Source of the DNA: Paenibacillus sp. FSL K6-3182
GTDB lineage: Bacteria > Bacillota > Bacilli > Paenibacillales > Paenibacillaceae
Assembly: GCF_037976325.1 (NCBI RefSeq)
Contig: NZ_CP150265.1
Coordinates: forward strand, 5,593,001 to 5,657,000
Length of the DNA stretch: 64,000 nt
Direction of reading: 5' to 3'
The notes beneath the pieces were generated by a model. The model was not told the origin of the DNA and did no database searches. It worked only from the letters and a program-made list of their open reading frames with translations. Within the stretch, counting starts at the first letter, position 1. Each line of letters begins with the position of its first letter. This document shows, one piece after another, positions 52,865-61,845 of the stretch. A program made the position numbers and the translations under genes.

Positions 52865-54592
52865 TTAATTTTTCGCTTGCTCGCCGTACCATGCATTTAC
52901 TTCTGCTGTAATATCATCGCCGCCTAGCGATTTCCAGCTTGCAACGAACTTATCAAATTCATCAATGGAAGCGCCCATAATGATCTTTGTAAAGGATTCC
53001 TGCATGAGCTTATCCAGCTGAGCGCCTTTCTCTACTTGTGTTTTTGTAGGAAGGCCATAGAATTCATTGTTTACAAACGCACCGCTTTCTTTAATTTTAC
53101 GCGTCGTTCCCCAGCCGCCATCTTTTGCTGCACGGCTGTAATATTGACCCCAATTGACGCCTTTGGAAGCATCTTTTGTATTGCCTGCGAGGAAATCGGT
53201 TCCTGCTTTGAATACATCCGCTACATTCTTGTAGTTCTCGTCATCCAGCGTAATTTCAGTTTGTTTAGCGTCGAGTGCTTTGTTTACTTCTGTATAGATG
53301 GTTTCAATTTGAGCCGGGTTGTAGATACGTGGATTAAACCAGTTGTATACATAACCATTCTCGGCTTTGTTTTTCTCCAAATATTGTTTATTGCCCATTT
53401 CGATATAGAAGTTGATCATTTTAATTGCAGCTTCTGGATTTTTCGCTTTTTTGTTTACAGCGAAAACCTTGCCAGCGCGAATTTTCGGAACGAGTGATTT
53501 TGCTGGACCGTCCAGCCCTGGAATTTGAACAGCAATCCATTCAGCCTTCGGATCCTTGTCAATATTTAAATTAAGCGGCCAGTTCGGGTACCACCATTCT
53601 CCGTAGGAAATACCTACCTTGCCCGAAGTAAGATCTTCTACTGCTTTGTTCTCATCCTTTAGCGCAAACTCCTTATTGAGAATGCCATTTTGGTACCAAG
53701 ACTGCAGCTTGCTAAGCGCCGTCTTCACCTCAGGTTGAATAAGGCCCGGTATTAGTTTATCTTCACCATTTTTGATCCAAGCCGTCTGAGCATCACCAAT
53801 GGATGGGTAAGCTCCGAATCCGTTAAATAATCCTCTTACATCAAAGCCCCAGAAAAACAATGTTTTCTGCAATGAAATACCATAAGTATCATTTTGCTTG
53901 TTTTGATCTGGATCGTTTTTCACAAATGCTTCTGCAACCTTCTCCAGCTCATCGATTGTCGTAGGCGCTTGTAAGTTCAGATTATCCAGCCAATCCTTCC
54001 GAATCCAAAGCAATTGCGTGGATAGGAATGGATCTTCAAAAGCTGGAATGGCCAGCTGTTTGCCGTCTGCGTTATAAGTCTTCATTGCAAAGCCGCCATC
54101 CGATTCCATATATTTCTTAAGTGTTGGCGATGCATATTGCTCATATGCTTCTGTCAGATCAGCGAGCATATCTTGCTTTTTCAGCTTTTCGAAGTTTTTC
54201 GGGTCCAGCTCCAAAATATCAGGCAGGTCGCCCGATGCCATCGCAAGTGAGAACTTTTGTTCAAATTGGCTGGAAGGCACGGTCCATTTATATTTCACGT
54301 CAATGTTCATCATCTCTTTTAAATCTTTAAAGTAAGCATTTTGATCTGGTGTAATTCCTTTTGGCGTTCTTGAATCCTCAGGTGGATTAAATCCAAGCAC
54401 TTCTGTAACCGTAACCGGTTCAGCGTATTTACCGAATGGATCTGGCGGAGTGATTTCAGTCTGGTTGTTCTCTGTTGACGGTTTTGATGTGGATGTGTTT
54501 CCTTTGTCATTTCCTTGGCTGGAGCATGCTGTAATGGCTGAAGCAGACAGCGATAACAACAAAATCATCTTCATTGTTTTATAATTTTTCAT
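52865..54592 (-). CDS. extracellular sugar-binding lipoprotein of ABC importer (LplA-like)
   Basis: About 575 residues. The signal sequence ends ASAITAC, a lipobox whose Cys will be lipidated, followed by a Ser/Thr/Asn-rich tether. The body is a large two-lobed binding protein (DLPDILELDPKNFEKL, ISYGEWWYPNWPLNL, VNKKAKNPEAAIKMINFYIE). ATG at 54592 has GGGGGAAG eight bases upstream; the GTG at 54601 is too close. It captures an oligosaccharide at the cell surface for the two permeases. Its promoter overlaps a cre-like element and lies just after the YesN-type regulator gene. Confidence 0.92.
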   Translation of the reverse strand: MKNYKTMKMILLLSLSASAITACSSQGNDKGNTSTSKPSTENNQTEITPPDPFGKYAEPVTVTEVLGFNPPEDSRTPKGITPDQNAYFKDLKEMMNIDVKYKWTVPSSQFEQKFSLAMASGDLPDILELDPKNFEKLKKQDMLADLTEAYEQYASPTLKKYMESDGGFAMKTYNADGKQLAIPAFEDPFLSTQLLWIRKDWLDNLNLQAPTTIDELEKVAEAFVKNDPDQNKQNDTYGISLQKTLFFWGFDVRGLFNGFGAYPSIGDAQTAWIKNGEDKLIPGLIQPEVKTALSKLQSWYQNGILNKEFALKDENKAVEDLTSGKVGISYGEWWYPNWPLNLNIDKDPKAEWIAVQIPGLDGPAKSLVPKIRAGKVFAVNKKAKNPEAAIKMINFYIEMGNKQYLEKNKAENGYVYNWFNPRIYNPAQIETIYTEVNKALDAKQTEITLDDENYKNVADVFKAGTDFLAGNTKDASKGVNWGQYYSRAAKDGGWGTTRKIKESGAFVNNEFYGLPTKTQVEKGAQLDKLMQESFTKIIMGASIDEFDKFVASWKSLGGDDITAEVNAWYGEQAKN

Positions 54593-54643
54593 ATGGAACA
54601 CTTCCCCCTTTTGATAATGTTAGTAGCCCTGATCCCTGTGTTT

Positions 54644-54673
54644 ATTATATTTCGAGAGGGAAAGCGGTTTCAA
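54644..54673 (-). promoter_or_regulatory. importer operon promoter overlapping a cre-like site
   Basis: On the minus strand TTGAAA (54668-54673), 18 bp, TATAAT (54644-54649). TGAAACCGCTTTCC (54659-54672) matches the CcpA cre consensus at 13 of 14 positions and covers part of the -35, so glucose repression by CcpA-HPr is likely. AraC-type activation would also act here. Confidence 0.65.
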
Positions 54674-54708
54674 TTTCACTTTTTTTACATCGCTTTTGAA
54701 TTTTTTAC

Positions 54709-56043
54709 TTATTGCGAATTTCGATACTCTTGAGGTGATAGACCCGTCATTTTTTTAAAAAAAGTCGTAAAATACGAAGCCGAGTCAAAACCCGCCTTAC
54801 TCGCAATTTCATTTAACTTCAAGGAAGTATTCATCATCAGATCGATGGCAACGGTCATTTTTGTAGATTGAATGTACTCTAATAGATTATGTCCTGTGAT
54901 CTGCTTGTAATAGCGAGACAAATAGGATGGATTAAAATGCACCTCGTCCGCAATAGCCGTTAGAGACACATCCTTGGACAGATTGTTATGAACATATTGA
55001 TGAATTTGTTCAATAAGCAATTGTTTAAATTCTTCTTGCTTCATCTCTCCGCTCATATCGGATTCACAAGCATTCGATTTATCGTAATCAACAATAACCA
55101 TTTTTTGACCAAATGCCGCTCTTTTCTGAATCATTGCACGAACAGCTTCCACCTGATGATGGAGCGTATCCCACTTTCCTAACAAATTTCCAGAAATGCC
55201 AAATGAAACCGAAGCCGAGAGAACCTCAACACATTCATTCTGTACAAGCTCAAGAATGCCTTTCATATAGGATGCGATGCCTTGCTCCTTCGTATTCTCA
55301 TCTGGCCCATTCCCTCGAAAACGTCCCAATAATTCCTCATCCGCTTGAAGAATCCATAGAAGTGAGCTGCCATTGTAGATAGCTTTCTCTCTAGCTATGG
55401 AAGCCGGCAAATGATTGTCAAAAATCCGTTGCACCGATTCCAACACCTTTAAATTTTCAACCTCAAGCCGATCCACTTGTCCTACCAGGAAGAAAGCGGG
55501 GCGCTCAGCAGCAATGCCAAATTCCACTTCTGCATAAATGGACTCAGTCAATAAAGAAGGAAGCGGCTCTCCGCCAAGCATAGCTTCCATCATTTCTTTT
55601 TTGAGATAAGGCTCGGCGATTTGAATATGTCTTTGCGCCTTCTCCTGCTGCAGCTTAACGCTTTTCTCTTCTTCAAGCTTACCTATTACCTCTTTTACCG
55701 CTTGGAAAATAGGCTCAATGCCTTCTGTTTTCAAAATATAGTTTTCTACGTTTTTCTTTAACGCTTCGTATACATAATCAAATTCGCTATACCCTGTAAG
55801 AAAAATGACTCGGCATGCGGGCCAATAGTATACCATCTCATCCACCAATTGCAGGCCATTCTTCTGAGGCATACGAATATCGCTGATCAAAATATCCAGT
55901 TTCGTTTTTTTTGCTATTTCAAGCGCTTCACCAGAGGAATAGGCTTTGCATATATCCAGCTCAAAGTCTTTGTTTCCCTGAAAAAGCTGCACTAGGCCAT
56001 TCACAATGACAGGCTCGTCATCTACGATTAACAATCGGTACAT
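54709..56043 (-). CDS. YesN-type response regulator with AraC DNA-binding domain
   Basis: 444 residues. Receiver domain: LLIVDDEPVIVNGL, phospho-acceptor Asp in LDILISDIRMPQKNG, Thr/Ser in VIFLTGYSEFDYV, Lys in NYILKTEGI. A ~200-residue middle region follows, then two AraC helix-turn-helices (VSLTAIADEVHFNPSYLSRY, LNEIASKAGFDSASYFTTFF) with the LSPQEYRNS end. It should activate the importer operon 108 bp downstream when phosphorylated. Its ATG overlaps the kinase stop by one base. Confidence 0.95.
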   Translation of the reverse strand: MYRLLIVDDEPVIVNGLVQLFQGNKDFELDICKAYSSGEALEIAKKTKLDILISDIRMPQKNGLQLVDEMVYYWPACRVIFLTGYSEFDYVYEALKKNVENYILKTEGIEPIFQAVKEVIGKLEEEKSVKLQQEKAQRHIQIAEPYLKKEMMEAMLGGEPLPSLLTESIYAEVEFGIAAERPAFFLVGQVDRLEVENLKVLESVQRIFDNHLPASIAREKAIYNGSSLLWILQADEELLGRFRGNGPDENTKEQGIASYMKGILELVQNECVEVLSASVSFGISGNLLGKWDTLHHQVEAVRAMIQKRAAFGQKMVIVDYDKSNACESDMSGEMKQEEFKQLLIEQIHQYVHNNLSKDVSLTAIADEVHFNPSYLSRYYKQITGHNLLEYIQSTKMTVAIDLMMNTSLKLNEIASKAGFDSASYFTTFFKKMTGLSPQEYRNSQ

Positions 56044-57785
56044 TATTGTGCCCCCTTATTCTCAAGATGTATGATAAGCTCCACTTTTAATCCGCCGTAT
56101 TGGCTTCGGGAGACAAATAAGCCGCTGTCCGCTCCATAAATTAATTTTAGCCGATTGCTGACGTTAATTAATCCCGTTTTCTCAATCTGTTTCGTTTTGA
56201 CTGCAAGCTGCTCCTGCAACTGCTCAATTTTATCATCTGTTAATAAACTGCCGTTGTCCTCTACGGTGATGCGTACGATATCATCCTGATAGCTGGCTCC
56301 AATATAGACAACTCCGTTCATCGTACCATCTTCAAAGGCATGATCAAATACATTCTCTACGATCGGCTGAATGATAAGTCTTGGAACGTAAACGGTATGC
56401 AATTGATCTGAAATCTCTGTGTATTCATACGAAATGCGGTTGGAAAAGCGAATACATTGAATTTCACAATAATCGAGCGCATGCTGAAATTCTTTGTTAA
56501 GCAGCACTTCATCAGAACCGCTCCTTGTAATGTATTGATAATAGCTTCCCAGCTTTTGGGAGAGCTCCGCCGCACTATCCGAATCGCCTACCTTACACAT
56601 CATATAAATGTTAAAAAAGCTGTTGTATAAAAAATGAGGGTTAATTTGAGATTGCAGCTGCTTTAATTCCGAGTGCTGCAGCGCTATCTTTTGTTCATAG
56701 TTTTCCTTTATGGAAACCTTCAAGCGATGTGCCATCCGATTAAAGCTTTGAAATAAATAATGAAATTCATCCTTTGTCTTGGATTCGATAACTAAGTTCA
56801 GATTATCTGTTTCTATCATACGAAACGCCTTGCCTAGATTGGACAATGGGCGATGGATCATGACGTTAACGGAGAATGAATAAAGCAAAAGAATGATAAT
56901 GGTAATGCTGAACAGCAGATAATACAGCGTATAAAACTGGCTTAATGATCTAGTGATTTCGTTCTGATTCACATACATAATTAATGACAGATTTAAAGAG
57001 CTTACAAAATTATGGATAACAAAATAACGGATGCCGTTTACCTTCTCCATTTTGGACATATTGTCATCTTGCTCATTAGGTAATTTAACCAGCTGTTGCT
57101 GTACAGAAATAGCTTGCTCATCTTGCGTCGTCGCAAACACACTCCCCAAACCTTCGCTCCCAAGCAAAACCTCTGACTCCTGATAAAGGGTAGTAATGGT
57201 ATGCAGCTCTTCCAGCAGCTTCACTTTAGAGATTTCGATATACGACCAAATGCCATCATTATTTGCCGTCTCAATAAAGAAGATCCGATCACCATCTAGG
57301 TAAAAAGAGGGCTTAATCGCAACGCCTATAAGCTTGGAAATAAGCTCGTATTCATCATTTGGCGTATTGGTAACCCCATTCGAAATCGAGATGGTTTTCC
57401 CCTCTGAAGCAATATAAACGCCTGCATTAAGTACGTACTCGCTCGAATTCATAAGAAAGCTCAATCGATCCTTCACTTGCTCAATGAGTCTAACTTCATC
57501 ATATTTCCCAAGGCTTCCTCCCCTGAAGCTAAGCTTTTGCAAATCTTCACCGTTAATAAAGCCTAATTGCTGATTGCGAATAAAATACATTTCCTTGTCC
57601 AGCTGCTTCGCATAAAAGGATGCTCCCGCTTCGGCGGAATCCAACATTGTATTTTTCGAAAACGACATGCCCTTGTAATTGACCCAAATATTCATCGAAA
57701 TGAGGGGAACAAGAAATACGATAAATACGATGACAATTTTCTGATAGACGAACCACTTCGCTTTGCCAGCAGCCTGCAATTTCAT
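56043..57785 (-). CDS. YesM-type membrane sensor histidine kinase
   Basis: 580 residues: TM1 at ~14-35 (YQKIVIVFIVFLVPLISMNI), a ~240-residue extracellular sensing domain, TM2 at ~285-308 (LLFSITIIILLLYSFSVNVM), a HAMP segment, the His-kinase motif QSQINPHFLYNSFFNIYMM with phospho-acceptor His, and HATPase_c motifs (PIVENVFDHAF, VEDNGSLL, GLINVSNRLKLIY). It passes a sugar signal to the regulator encoded next. AGGGGA precedes ATG. Confidence 0.95.
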   Translation of the reverse strand: MKLQAAGKAKWFVYQKIVIVFIVFLVPLISMNIWVNYKGMSFSKNTMLDSAEAGASFYAKQLDKEMYFIRNQQLGFINGEDLQKLSFRGGSLGKYDEVRLIEQVKDRLSFLMNSSEYVLNAGVYIASEGKTISISNGVTNTPNDEYELISKLIGVAIKPSFYLDGDRIFFIETANNDGIWSYIEISKVKLLEELHTITTLYQESEVLLGSEGLGSVFATTQDEQAISVQQQLVKLPNEQDDNMSKMEKVNGIRYFVIHNFVSSLNLSLIMYVNQNEITRSLSQFYTLYYLLFSITIIILLLYSFSVNVMIHRPLSNLGKAFRMIETDNLNLVIESKTKDEFHYLFQSFNRMAHRLKVSIKENYEQKIALQHSELKQLQSQINPHFLYNSFFNIYMMCKVGDSDSAAELSQKLGSYYQYITRSGSDEVLLNKEFQHALDYCEIQCIRFSNRISYEYTEISDQLHTVYVPRLIIQPIVENVFDHAFEDGTMNGVVYIGASYQDDIVRITVEDNGSLLTDDKIEQLQEQLAVKTKQIEKTGLINVSNRLKLIYGADSGLFVSRSQYGGLKVELIIHLENKGAQ

Positions 57786-58017
57786 AGGATATCCCCTTCT
57801 TCACCATCTAGGAAAACTTCTCGATGCTAATTAATATAACCAGAATAAAAGAGACTTGGATCAGATTGTGCAACTTATTAACGGAGGGCTTTTGCCGTTA
57901 ACATTCATAAAGGAATCATACCAAGATTTTATTTAGACGCAATAGATAATTCAACCATGCCAGTCGCCTTTTGAATATAAATCCTAGAGTTCACGCCGAT
58001 TTTTGGCGTACAACAAA

Positions 58018-58050
58018 TAAAAACCCGACCTTTTATGGTCGAGTTTTTCC
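58018..58050. terminator. hairpin terminator (distal of two)
   Basis: CCCGACC and GGTCGAG, flanked by A5 and T5 tracts, form a stem with one G-T pair around TTTTAT. On the minus strand it is followed by TTTTTATTTG and backs up the stronger hairpin at 58112-58143. Confidence 0.65.
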
Positions 58051-58111
58051 ATGGTAGAGGCAAGGGCTGCTGCTTCCTCTTATTCCAAATTAACACTGTA
58101 ATTAACAAAAA

Positions 58112-58143
58112 AAGGTTAGCACATCAATTGATATGCTAACCTT
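58112..58143 (-). terminator. strong terminator after the M29 aminopeptidase gene
   Basis: AAGGTTAGC (58112-58120) and GCTAACCTT (58135-58143) with further pairing inside, followed on the minus strand by a T7 run. Confidence 0.85.
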
Positions 58144-58195
58144 CCTCTATAGTACTTCAAGAGCGCACGAACCAGTCACTTCCCGCACTTTACAT

Positions 58196-59428
58196 CTAGT
58201 AAGCCCAATTCCCTTGATGAAAGACAGGCTCGATTGTGCCGTCAGGCAGTTCTCCATCAATATCGAGATCCGCGCAACCAATCATGAAGTCAACATGTGT
58301 AAGACTTACGTTAGCGCCTCGCTCCAGCAGTTCATCTTTGGAGAGCTTCGTTCCACCTTCGAGGTTGACAGGATAAGCACTTCCCAGTGCAAAATGACAG
58401 GAAGCATTCTCGTCAATGCCTGTATTATAAAATACTCTATTCAAGTTTGAGATTGGGGAATCATGTGGCACTAATGCCATCTCTCCGAGATAGGATGCAC
58501 CTTCATCCGTTTCGAGCAATGAAGTTAAATGTTCAAGTCCCGATTCGGCATCATAAGCAACCACTTTGCCTTCCTTGAACGTAAGCGTGATTCCTTCAAC
58601 TAACCTGCCGTTCAAATTGAGAGGCAATGTGCTTTTTACCGTGCCGTTCACACCGGTACGATGAGGCATGGTGTACACTTCTTCAGTTGGCATATTCGCA
58701 ACAAAATAAACACCTTTCTCATTTTCCCCGCCGCCGCCACGCCAAATATGTCCTTCAGGCATCTGTACTCGCAGATCCGTTCCCGGCGCGCGATAATGCA
58801 GACTCTTATAGCGTTTCGCATTAAGAAGATCCTGGCTTGTTTTCAAATGATTAATATGCTCACGCCAAGCGGCAATAGGATCATCTGTATTTACTCGTAC
58901 CATGTGGAAAATAGCTTCCCACATCGCATCCACGCGCTGCTCCTCCGGAAGATCGGCATACACTTTATCCGCCCATGCACGAGTTGGCGCCTTGATCAGC
59001 GACCAGCTAATTTTGCTATTCCGCGTATACTTTGAATATTCTTCTCGCGCGACAGCCGCGGACTTGACCGCAGCCGATACTTTTGCAGAATCGATGCCGC
59101 GAAACAGCTCTGGATTAGGCACTTTAATATGCAGTATAGCTCCGCCCTCTTCAGCAAAATGCACCATGCTGTCGGCAAGCCACTGTGGATAATAATCAAA
59201 GGAATCATCTGATGCCTTCTCATACCGAACCCGAGTAATCGCATCGTCATCCCACTCTACAATGACATATTTGGCTCCTGCCTCATAAGCTTTTGCTACA
59301 ATTAATCGCGTTAGTTCAGCCGTTTCAATCGGGGCATGTACGATAAGCACTTGCCCCACTTGAACGTTCACACCAACCTTAACGACTAATTCAGCATATT
59401 TGTTCAACATGAACTCAAACTTCTCCAT
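58196..59428 (-). CDS. M29-family leucyl aminopeptidase (AmpS/PepS-type)
   Basis: 410 residues, cytoplasmic. The M29 metal-ligand blocks are present in order: NMPTEEVYTMPHRTGVNGTV (Glu), ASYLGEMALVP (Glu), NTGIDENASCHFALGSAY (His and Tyr), and LTHVDFMIGC (His, Asp). The N-terminal domain (~1-190) starts KYAELVVKVGVNVQVGQVLI. It removes N-terminal residues from peptides with broad specificity and needs two divalent metals. It follows a GNAT gene by 18 bp on the same strand, so the two are probably co-transcribed. Confidence 0.94.
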   Translation of the reverse strand: MEKFEFMLNKYAELVVKVGVNVQVGQVLIVHAPIETAELTRLIVAKAYEAGAKYVIVEWDDDAITRVRYEKASDDSFDYYPQWLADSMVHFAEEGGAILHIKVPNPELFRGIDSAKVSAAVKSAAVAREEYSKYTRNSKISWSLIKAPTRAWADKVYADLPEEQRVDAMWEAIFHMVRVNTDDPIAAWREHINHLKTSQDLLNAKRYKSLHYRAPGTDLRVQMPEGHIWRGGGGENEKGVYFVANMPTEEVYTMPHRTGVNGTVKSTLPLNLNGRLVEGITLTFKEGKVVAYDAESGLEHLTSLLETDEGASYLGEMALVPHDSPISNLNRVFYNTGIDENASCHFALGSAYPVNLEGGTKLSKDELLERGANVSLTHVDFMIGCADLDIDGELPDGTIEPVFHQGNWAY

Positions 59429-59446
59429 TCATCAGTCCCCCCCTTG

Positions 59447-59962
59447 TCACTCGACTTCTTCCAATCCAATTTCTTTTTCCATTATAAAATCATCCATCAC
59501 AAAACCATTTCCTATATCAGCCACCTGAGTACGAACTGATTTAAACCCTTTTTTCTCATACACAGCAATCGTTGTATCATTGTAACGATTTACCGTGAGC
59601 CATATCATACCTAACCCTCGATCTTTGCATATCTCTTCCAAGAACGCCATAGCCTGACTTGCATAACCTTTTCCACGATGCTCTTTGCGTATATAAAACT
59701 TGCTTAAAAACAACTTGTCTTCTTCTTGTTTTATCCCTAAGTAGCCGATATTATGGCCATGTATATTCATGAAAAAATATTCATAACCTTGATTTTCAAT
59801 TTGATTCGTAATCGCATGATCGGATTGGAATTTATCCACCATATAATCAATTTGTTCTTTTGTTATAATGCTTACAAAATATTCATTCCAAATTTCCGAT
59901 GCCAATTGCGCTAAAGCCGAGACTTCTTCCACTGTCTCTACTTTTGGAAAAACGAGCTCCAT
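59447..59962 (-). CDS. GNAT-family N-acetyltransferase
   Basis: About 171 residues. LSKFYIRKEHRGKGYASQAM contains the R-x-x-G-x-G/A acetyl-CoA loop, then LGMIWLTVNRYNDTTIAVYE and KKGFKSVRTQVADIG, the usual C-terminal half. The frame is open to an ATG at 59992, but that one has no ribosome site; ATG 59962 is preceded by AAGGTGG at about 12 bp. Substrate unknown. Likely operon with the aminopeptidase. Confidence 0.85.
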   Translation of the reverse strand: MELVFPKVETVEEVSALAQLASEIWNEYFVSIITKEQIDYMVDKFQSDHAITNQIENQGYEYFFMNIHGHNIGYLGIKQEEDKLFLSKFYIRKEHRGKGYASQAMAFLEEICKDRGLGMIWLTVNRYNDTTIAVYEKKGFKSVRTQVADIGNGFVMDDFIMEKEIGLEEVE

Positions 59963-60099
59963 AAAGTTTACAAACCACCTTTTCAAATGCATGTCATAAT
60001 TAATAAATTATCACATTCATCTGAATTTTTCTATTAACCGAATATTTATGTGAAGCCCTACATGAATCAATGTCAATAAATCGAGGGGGGTTCGATGGA

Positions 60100-60489
60100 C
60101 TATTGCGTCTTAGATCTACTTAGCATTTTTTCTTTTTTTAATATTGTCTGTTCATATCTTGCAATTTTATCATCCATACGTTCTAATCCTTTTTTCATCT
60201 CTTCCATTTTTTTGGCTAGCAGTTTATGCTGCTCGATTAAAAGCTCTTTCCTAGCCCCGATGGTTTCATCACCCTGTTGATACAACGCAACATATTCAAT
60301 CAAAATCTCAATAGGAAGACCTACACCACGCATGCATTTGATATATTCAACCCATCTGCAGTCTTCCTCCGTATAATCCCTGATTCCGCTTTTATTGCGG
60401 TTCACCCGTGGAATAAGCCCGACCCGTTCATAATAGCGGAGCGTGTCCGGTGATAAATCAAATTTCGCACTTGCTTCAGCTATCAACAT
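60100..60489 (-). CDS. MerR-family regulator (AdhR-like)
   Basis: 129 residues. Winged helix EASAKFDLSPDTLRYYERVG, LIPRVNRNKSGIRDYTEEDC, RWVEYIKCMRGVGLPIEIL, then an antiparallel coiled coil (~75-125). This is the size and sequence class of AdhR/YraB aldehyde-responsive regulators. It lies 86 bp downstream of an aldo/keto reductase whose promoter has the 19-bp spacer and a perfect palindrome, its expected target. Only one Cys pair is visible (C44 and C53 by my count) that might sense electrophiles. Confidence 0.88.
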   Translation of the reverse strand: MLIAEASAKFDLSPDTLRYYERVGLIPRVNRNKSGIRDYTEEDCRWVEYIKCMRGVGLPIEILIEYVALYQQGDETIGARKELLIEQHKLLAKKMEEMKKGLERMDDKIARYEQTILKKEKMLSRSKTQ

Positions 60490-60515
60490 GCAGATTTCAC
60501 TCCCTAATTTAAGAT

Positions 60516-60551
60516 CAAGAACGCCCGAAAAAAATCGATCGGGCGTTCTTG
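60516..60551. terminator. hairpin between aldo/keto reductase and MerR genes
   Basis: CAAGAACGCCCGA (60516-60528) and TCGGGCGTTCTTG (60539-60551) are perfect 13-bp arms. T runs are weak on both strands, so it may attenuate the reductase transcript before the regulator gene. Confidence 0.65.
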
Positions 60552-60574
60552 TTGTTCCTTATATTAAACACTCA

Positions 60575-61561
60575 TTACATCGTAATAGGCCCAACGACTG
60601 GATGTGGAACATACGGCTCTTCCAGCGACGCAATTTCTTCTGGCGTTAGCTTAATGGAAACTGCAGCTGCTGCATCTTCGAGATGCGACATTTTTGTAGC
60701 GCCAATAATTGGTGCGGTTACTGGTTCTTTATGTAGTACCCAGGCTAACGCGATCTGAGCACGTGGAACGCCATGTTTTTCGGCAATGGCTGCAACCCGC
60801 TCTACAATTAATCGGTCAGTATTTGCAGTCGCATCGTATTTAGATTTTTGAACTTGGTCGGTTTCGAAACGATGCGTTGTTTCTGACCAATCACGTGTCA
60901 ATCTTCCTGATGCGAGCGGGCTGTAAGGAATGACGCCAATTTTTTCTTCCTTACAAAGCGGCAGCATTTCTCTCTCTTCTTCACGGTAGATGAGGTTTAA
61001 ATGATTTTGCATCGATACAAACCGAGTCCATCCATTTTTTTCAGCTACATGCAAAGCCTTTAGGAACTGCCATGCGTACATGGCTGAAGCGCCAATGTAT
61101 CTTGCCTTTCCAGCCTTCACAACATCATGTAATGCTTCCATCGTTTCTTCAATGGGTGTATGGTAATCCCAGCGATGAATTTGATAAAGGTCTACATAAT
61201 CTGTTCCGAGACGCTTAAGGCTCTTATCTATTTCACTCATGATTGCCTTTCGAGAAAGACCAGCACCGTTTGGGCCTTGATGCATCCGAAAATGAACCTT
61301 TGTCGCCAGAACAATTTCATCTCGATTGGCATAATCCTTTAAAGCTTGACCCACAATTTCTTCGCTTGTTCCGTCTGAATATACATTCGCAGTATCAAAA
61401 AAGTTGATGCCTAAATCCAGTGCTTTTTTTATGATTGGACGGCTGCTCGCTTCATCAAGTACCCAAGGATGCACCCACCGCTCCGCTACACCAAAGCTCA
61501 TACAGCCAAGGCAAAGCCGAGATACATCCAAGCCTGTATTACCGAGTTTCACATATTCCAT
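60575..61561 (-). CDS. aldo/keto reductase
   Basis: 328 residues. MEYVKLGNTGLDVSRLCLGC opens the barrel; the tetrad is visible as Asp and Tyr in FFDTANVYSDG, Lys in VLATKVHFRM and His in YQIHRWDYHTPIE. NADPH-binding residues lie in IGVIPYSPLASGRLTRDW and the C-terminal PIIGATKMSHLEDA. It reduces aldehydes or ketones with NADPH, consistent with aldehyde-responsive control by the AdhR-like gene next to it. Confidence 0.94.
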   Translation of the reverse strand: MEYVKLGNTGLDVSRLCLGCMSFGVAERWVHPWVLDEASSRPIIKKALDLGINFFDTANVYSDGTSEEIVGQALKDYANRDEIVLATKVHFRMHQGPNGAGLSRKAIMSEIDKSLKRLGTDYVDLYQIHRWDYHTPIEETMEALHDVVKAGKARYIGASAMYAWQFLKALHVAEKNGWTRFVSMQNHLNLIYREEEREMLPLCKEEKIGVIPYSPLASGRLTRDWSETTHRFETDQVQKSKYDATANTDRLIVERVAAIAEKHGVPRAQIALAWVLHKEPVTAPIIGATKMSHLEDAAAAVSIKLTPEEIASLEEPYVPHPVVGPITM

Positions 61562-61606
61562 TTAATCGCTCCTCACTTTCAAATAGATATTGTTTCCTTC
61601 AGCTGT

Positions 61607-61637
61607 AGTGTACTCCTTGGAGTTAACTCCAAGTCAA
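61607..61637 (-). promoter_or_regulatory. MerR/AdhR promoter with 19-bp spacer
   Basis: On the minus strand TTGACT (61632-61637), exactly 19 bp, TACACT (61607-61612). An 18-bp perfect palindrome CTTGGAGTTAACTCCAAG (61616-61633) fills the spacer. It is very close to the known AdhR operator pattern and lies 46 bp upstream of the reductase start. Confidence 0.85.
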
Positions 61638-61845
61638 GCGATTGTGCACAATAATGCCCATATGACAGGCTACATCAGTAGATACTGCAGTTTCGGGAGC
61701 CTATAAAGCTTATATTCACTGTGTTTGGCAACCGAAATGAATAATAAAATCGTATCTGATGTTTAGTAGAATCGCAAATTTATATTGGTCAAGCTAAAGC
61801 TAGTGTCGTGAATTGTATTAAATAAGCGAATATATGGGTTTCTAT

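Larger units (their letters stand above)
57786..58195. other. intergenic region with several hairpins
   Basis: 410 bp between the kinase start and the aminopeptidase stop. TTAACGG...CCGTTAA (57878-57901) is a dyad 93-116 bp upstream of the kinase gene and could be an operator or hairpin. Two terminators lie further right, listed separately. No ORF with a good ribosome site. Confidence 0.4.
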
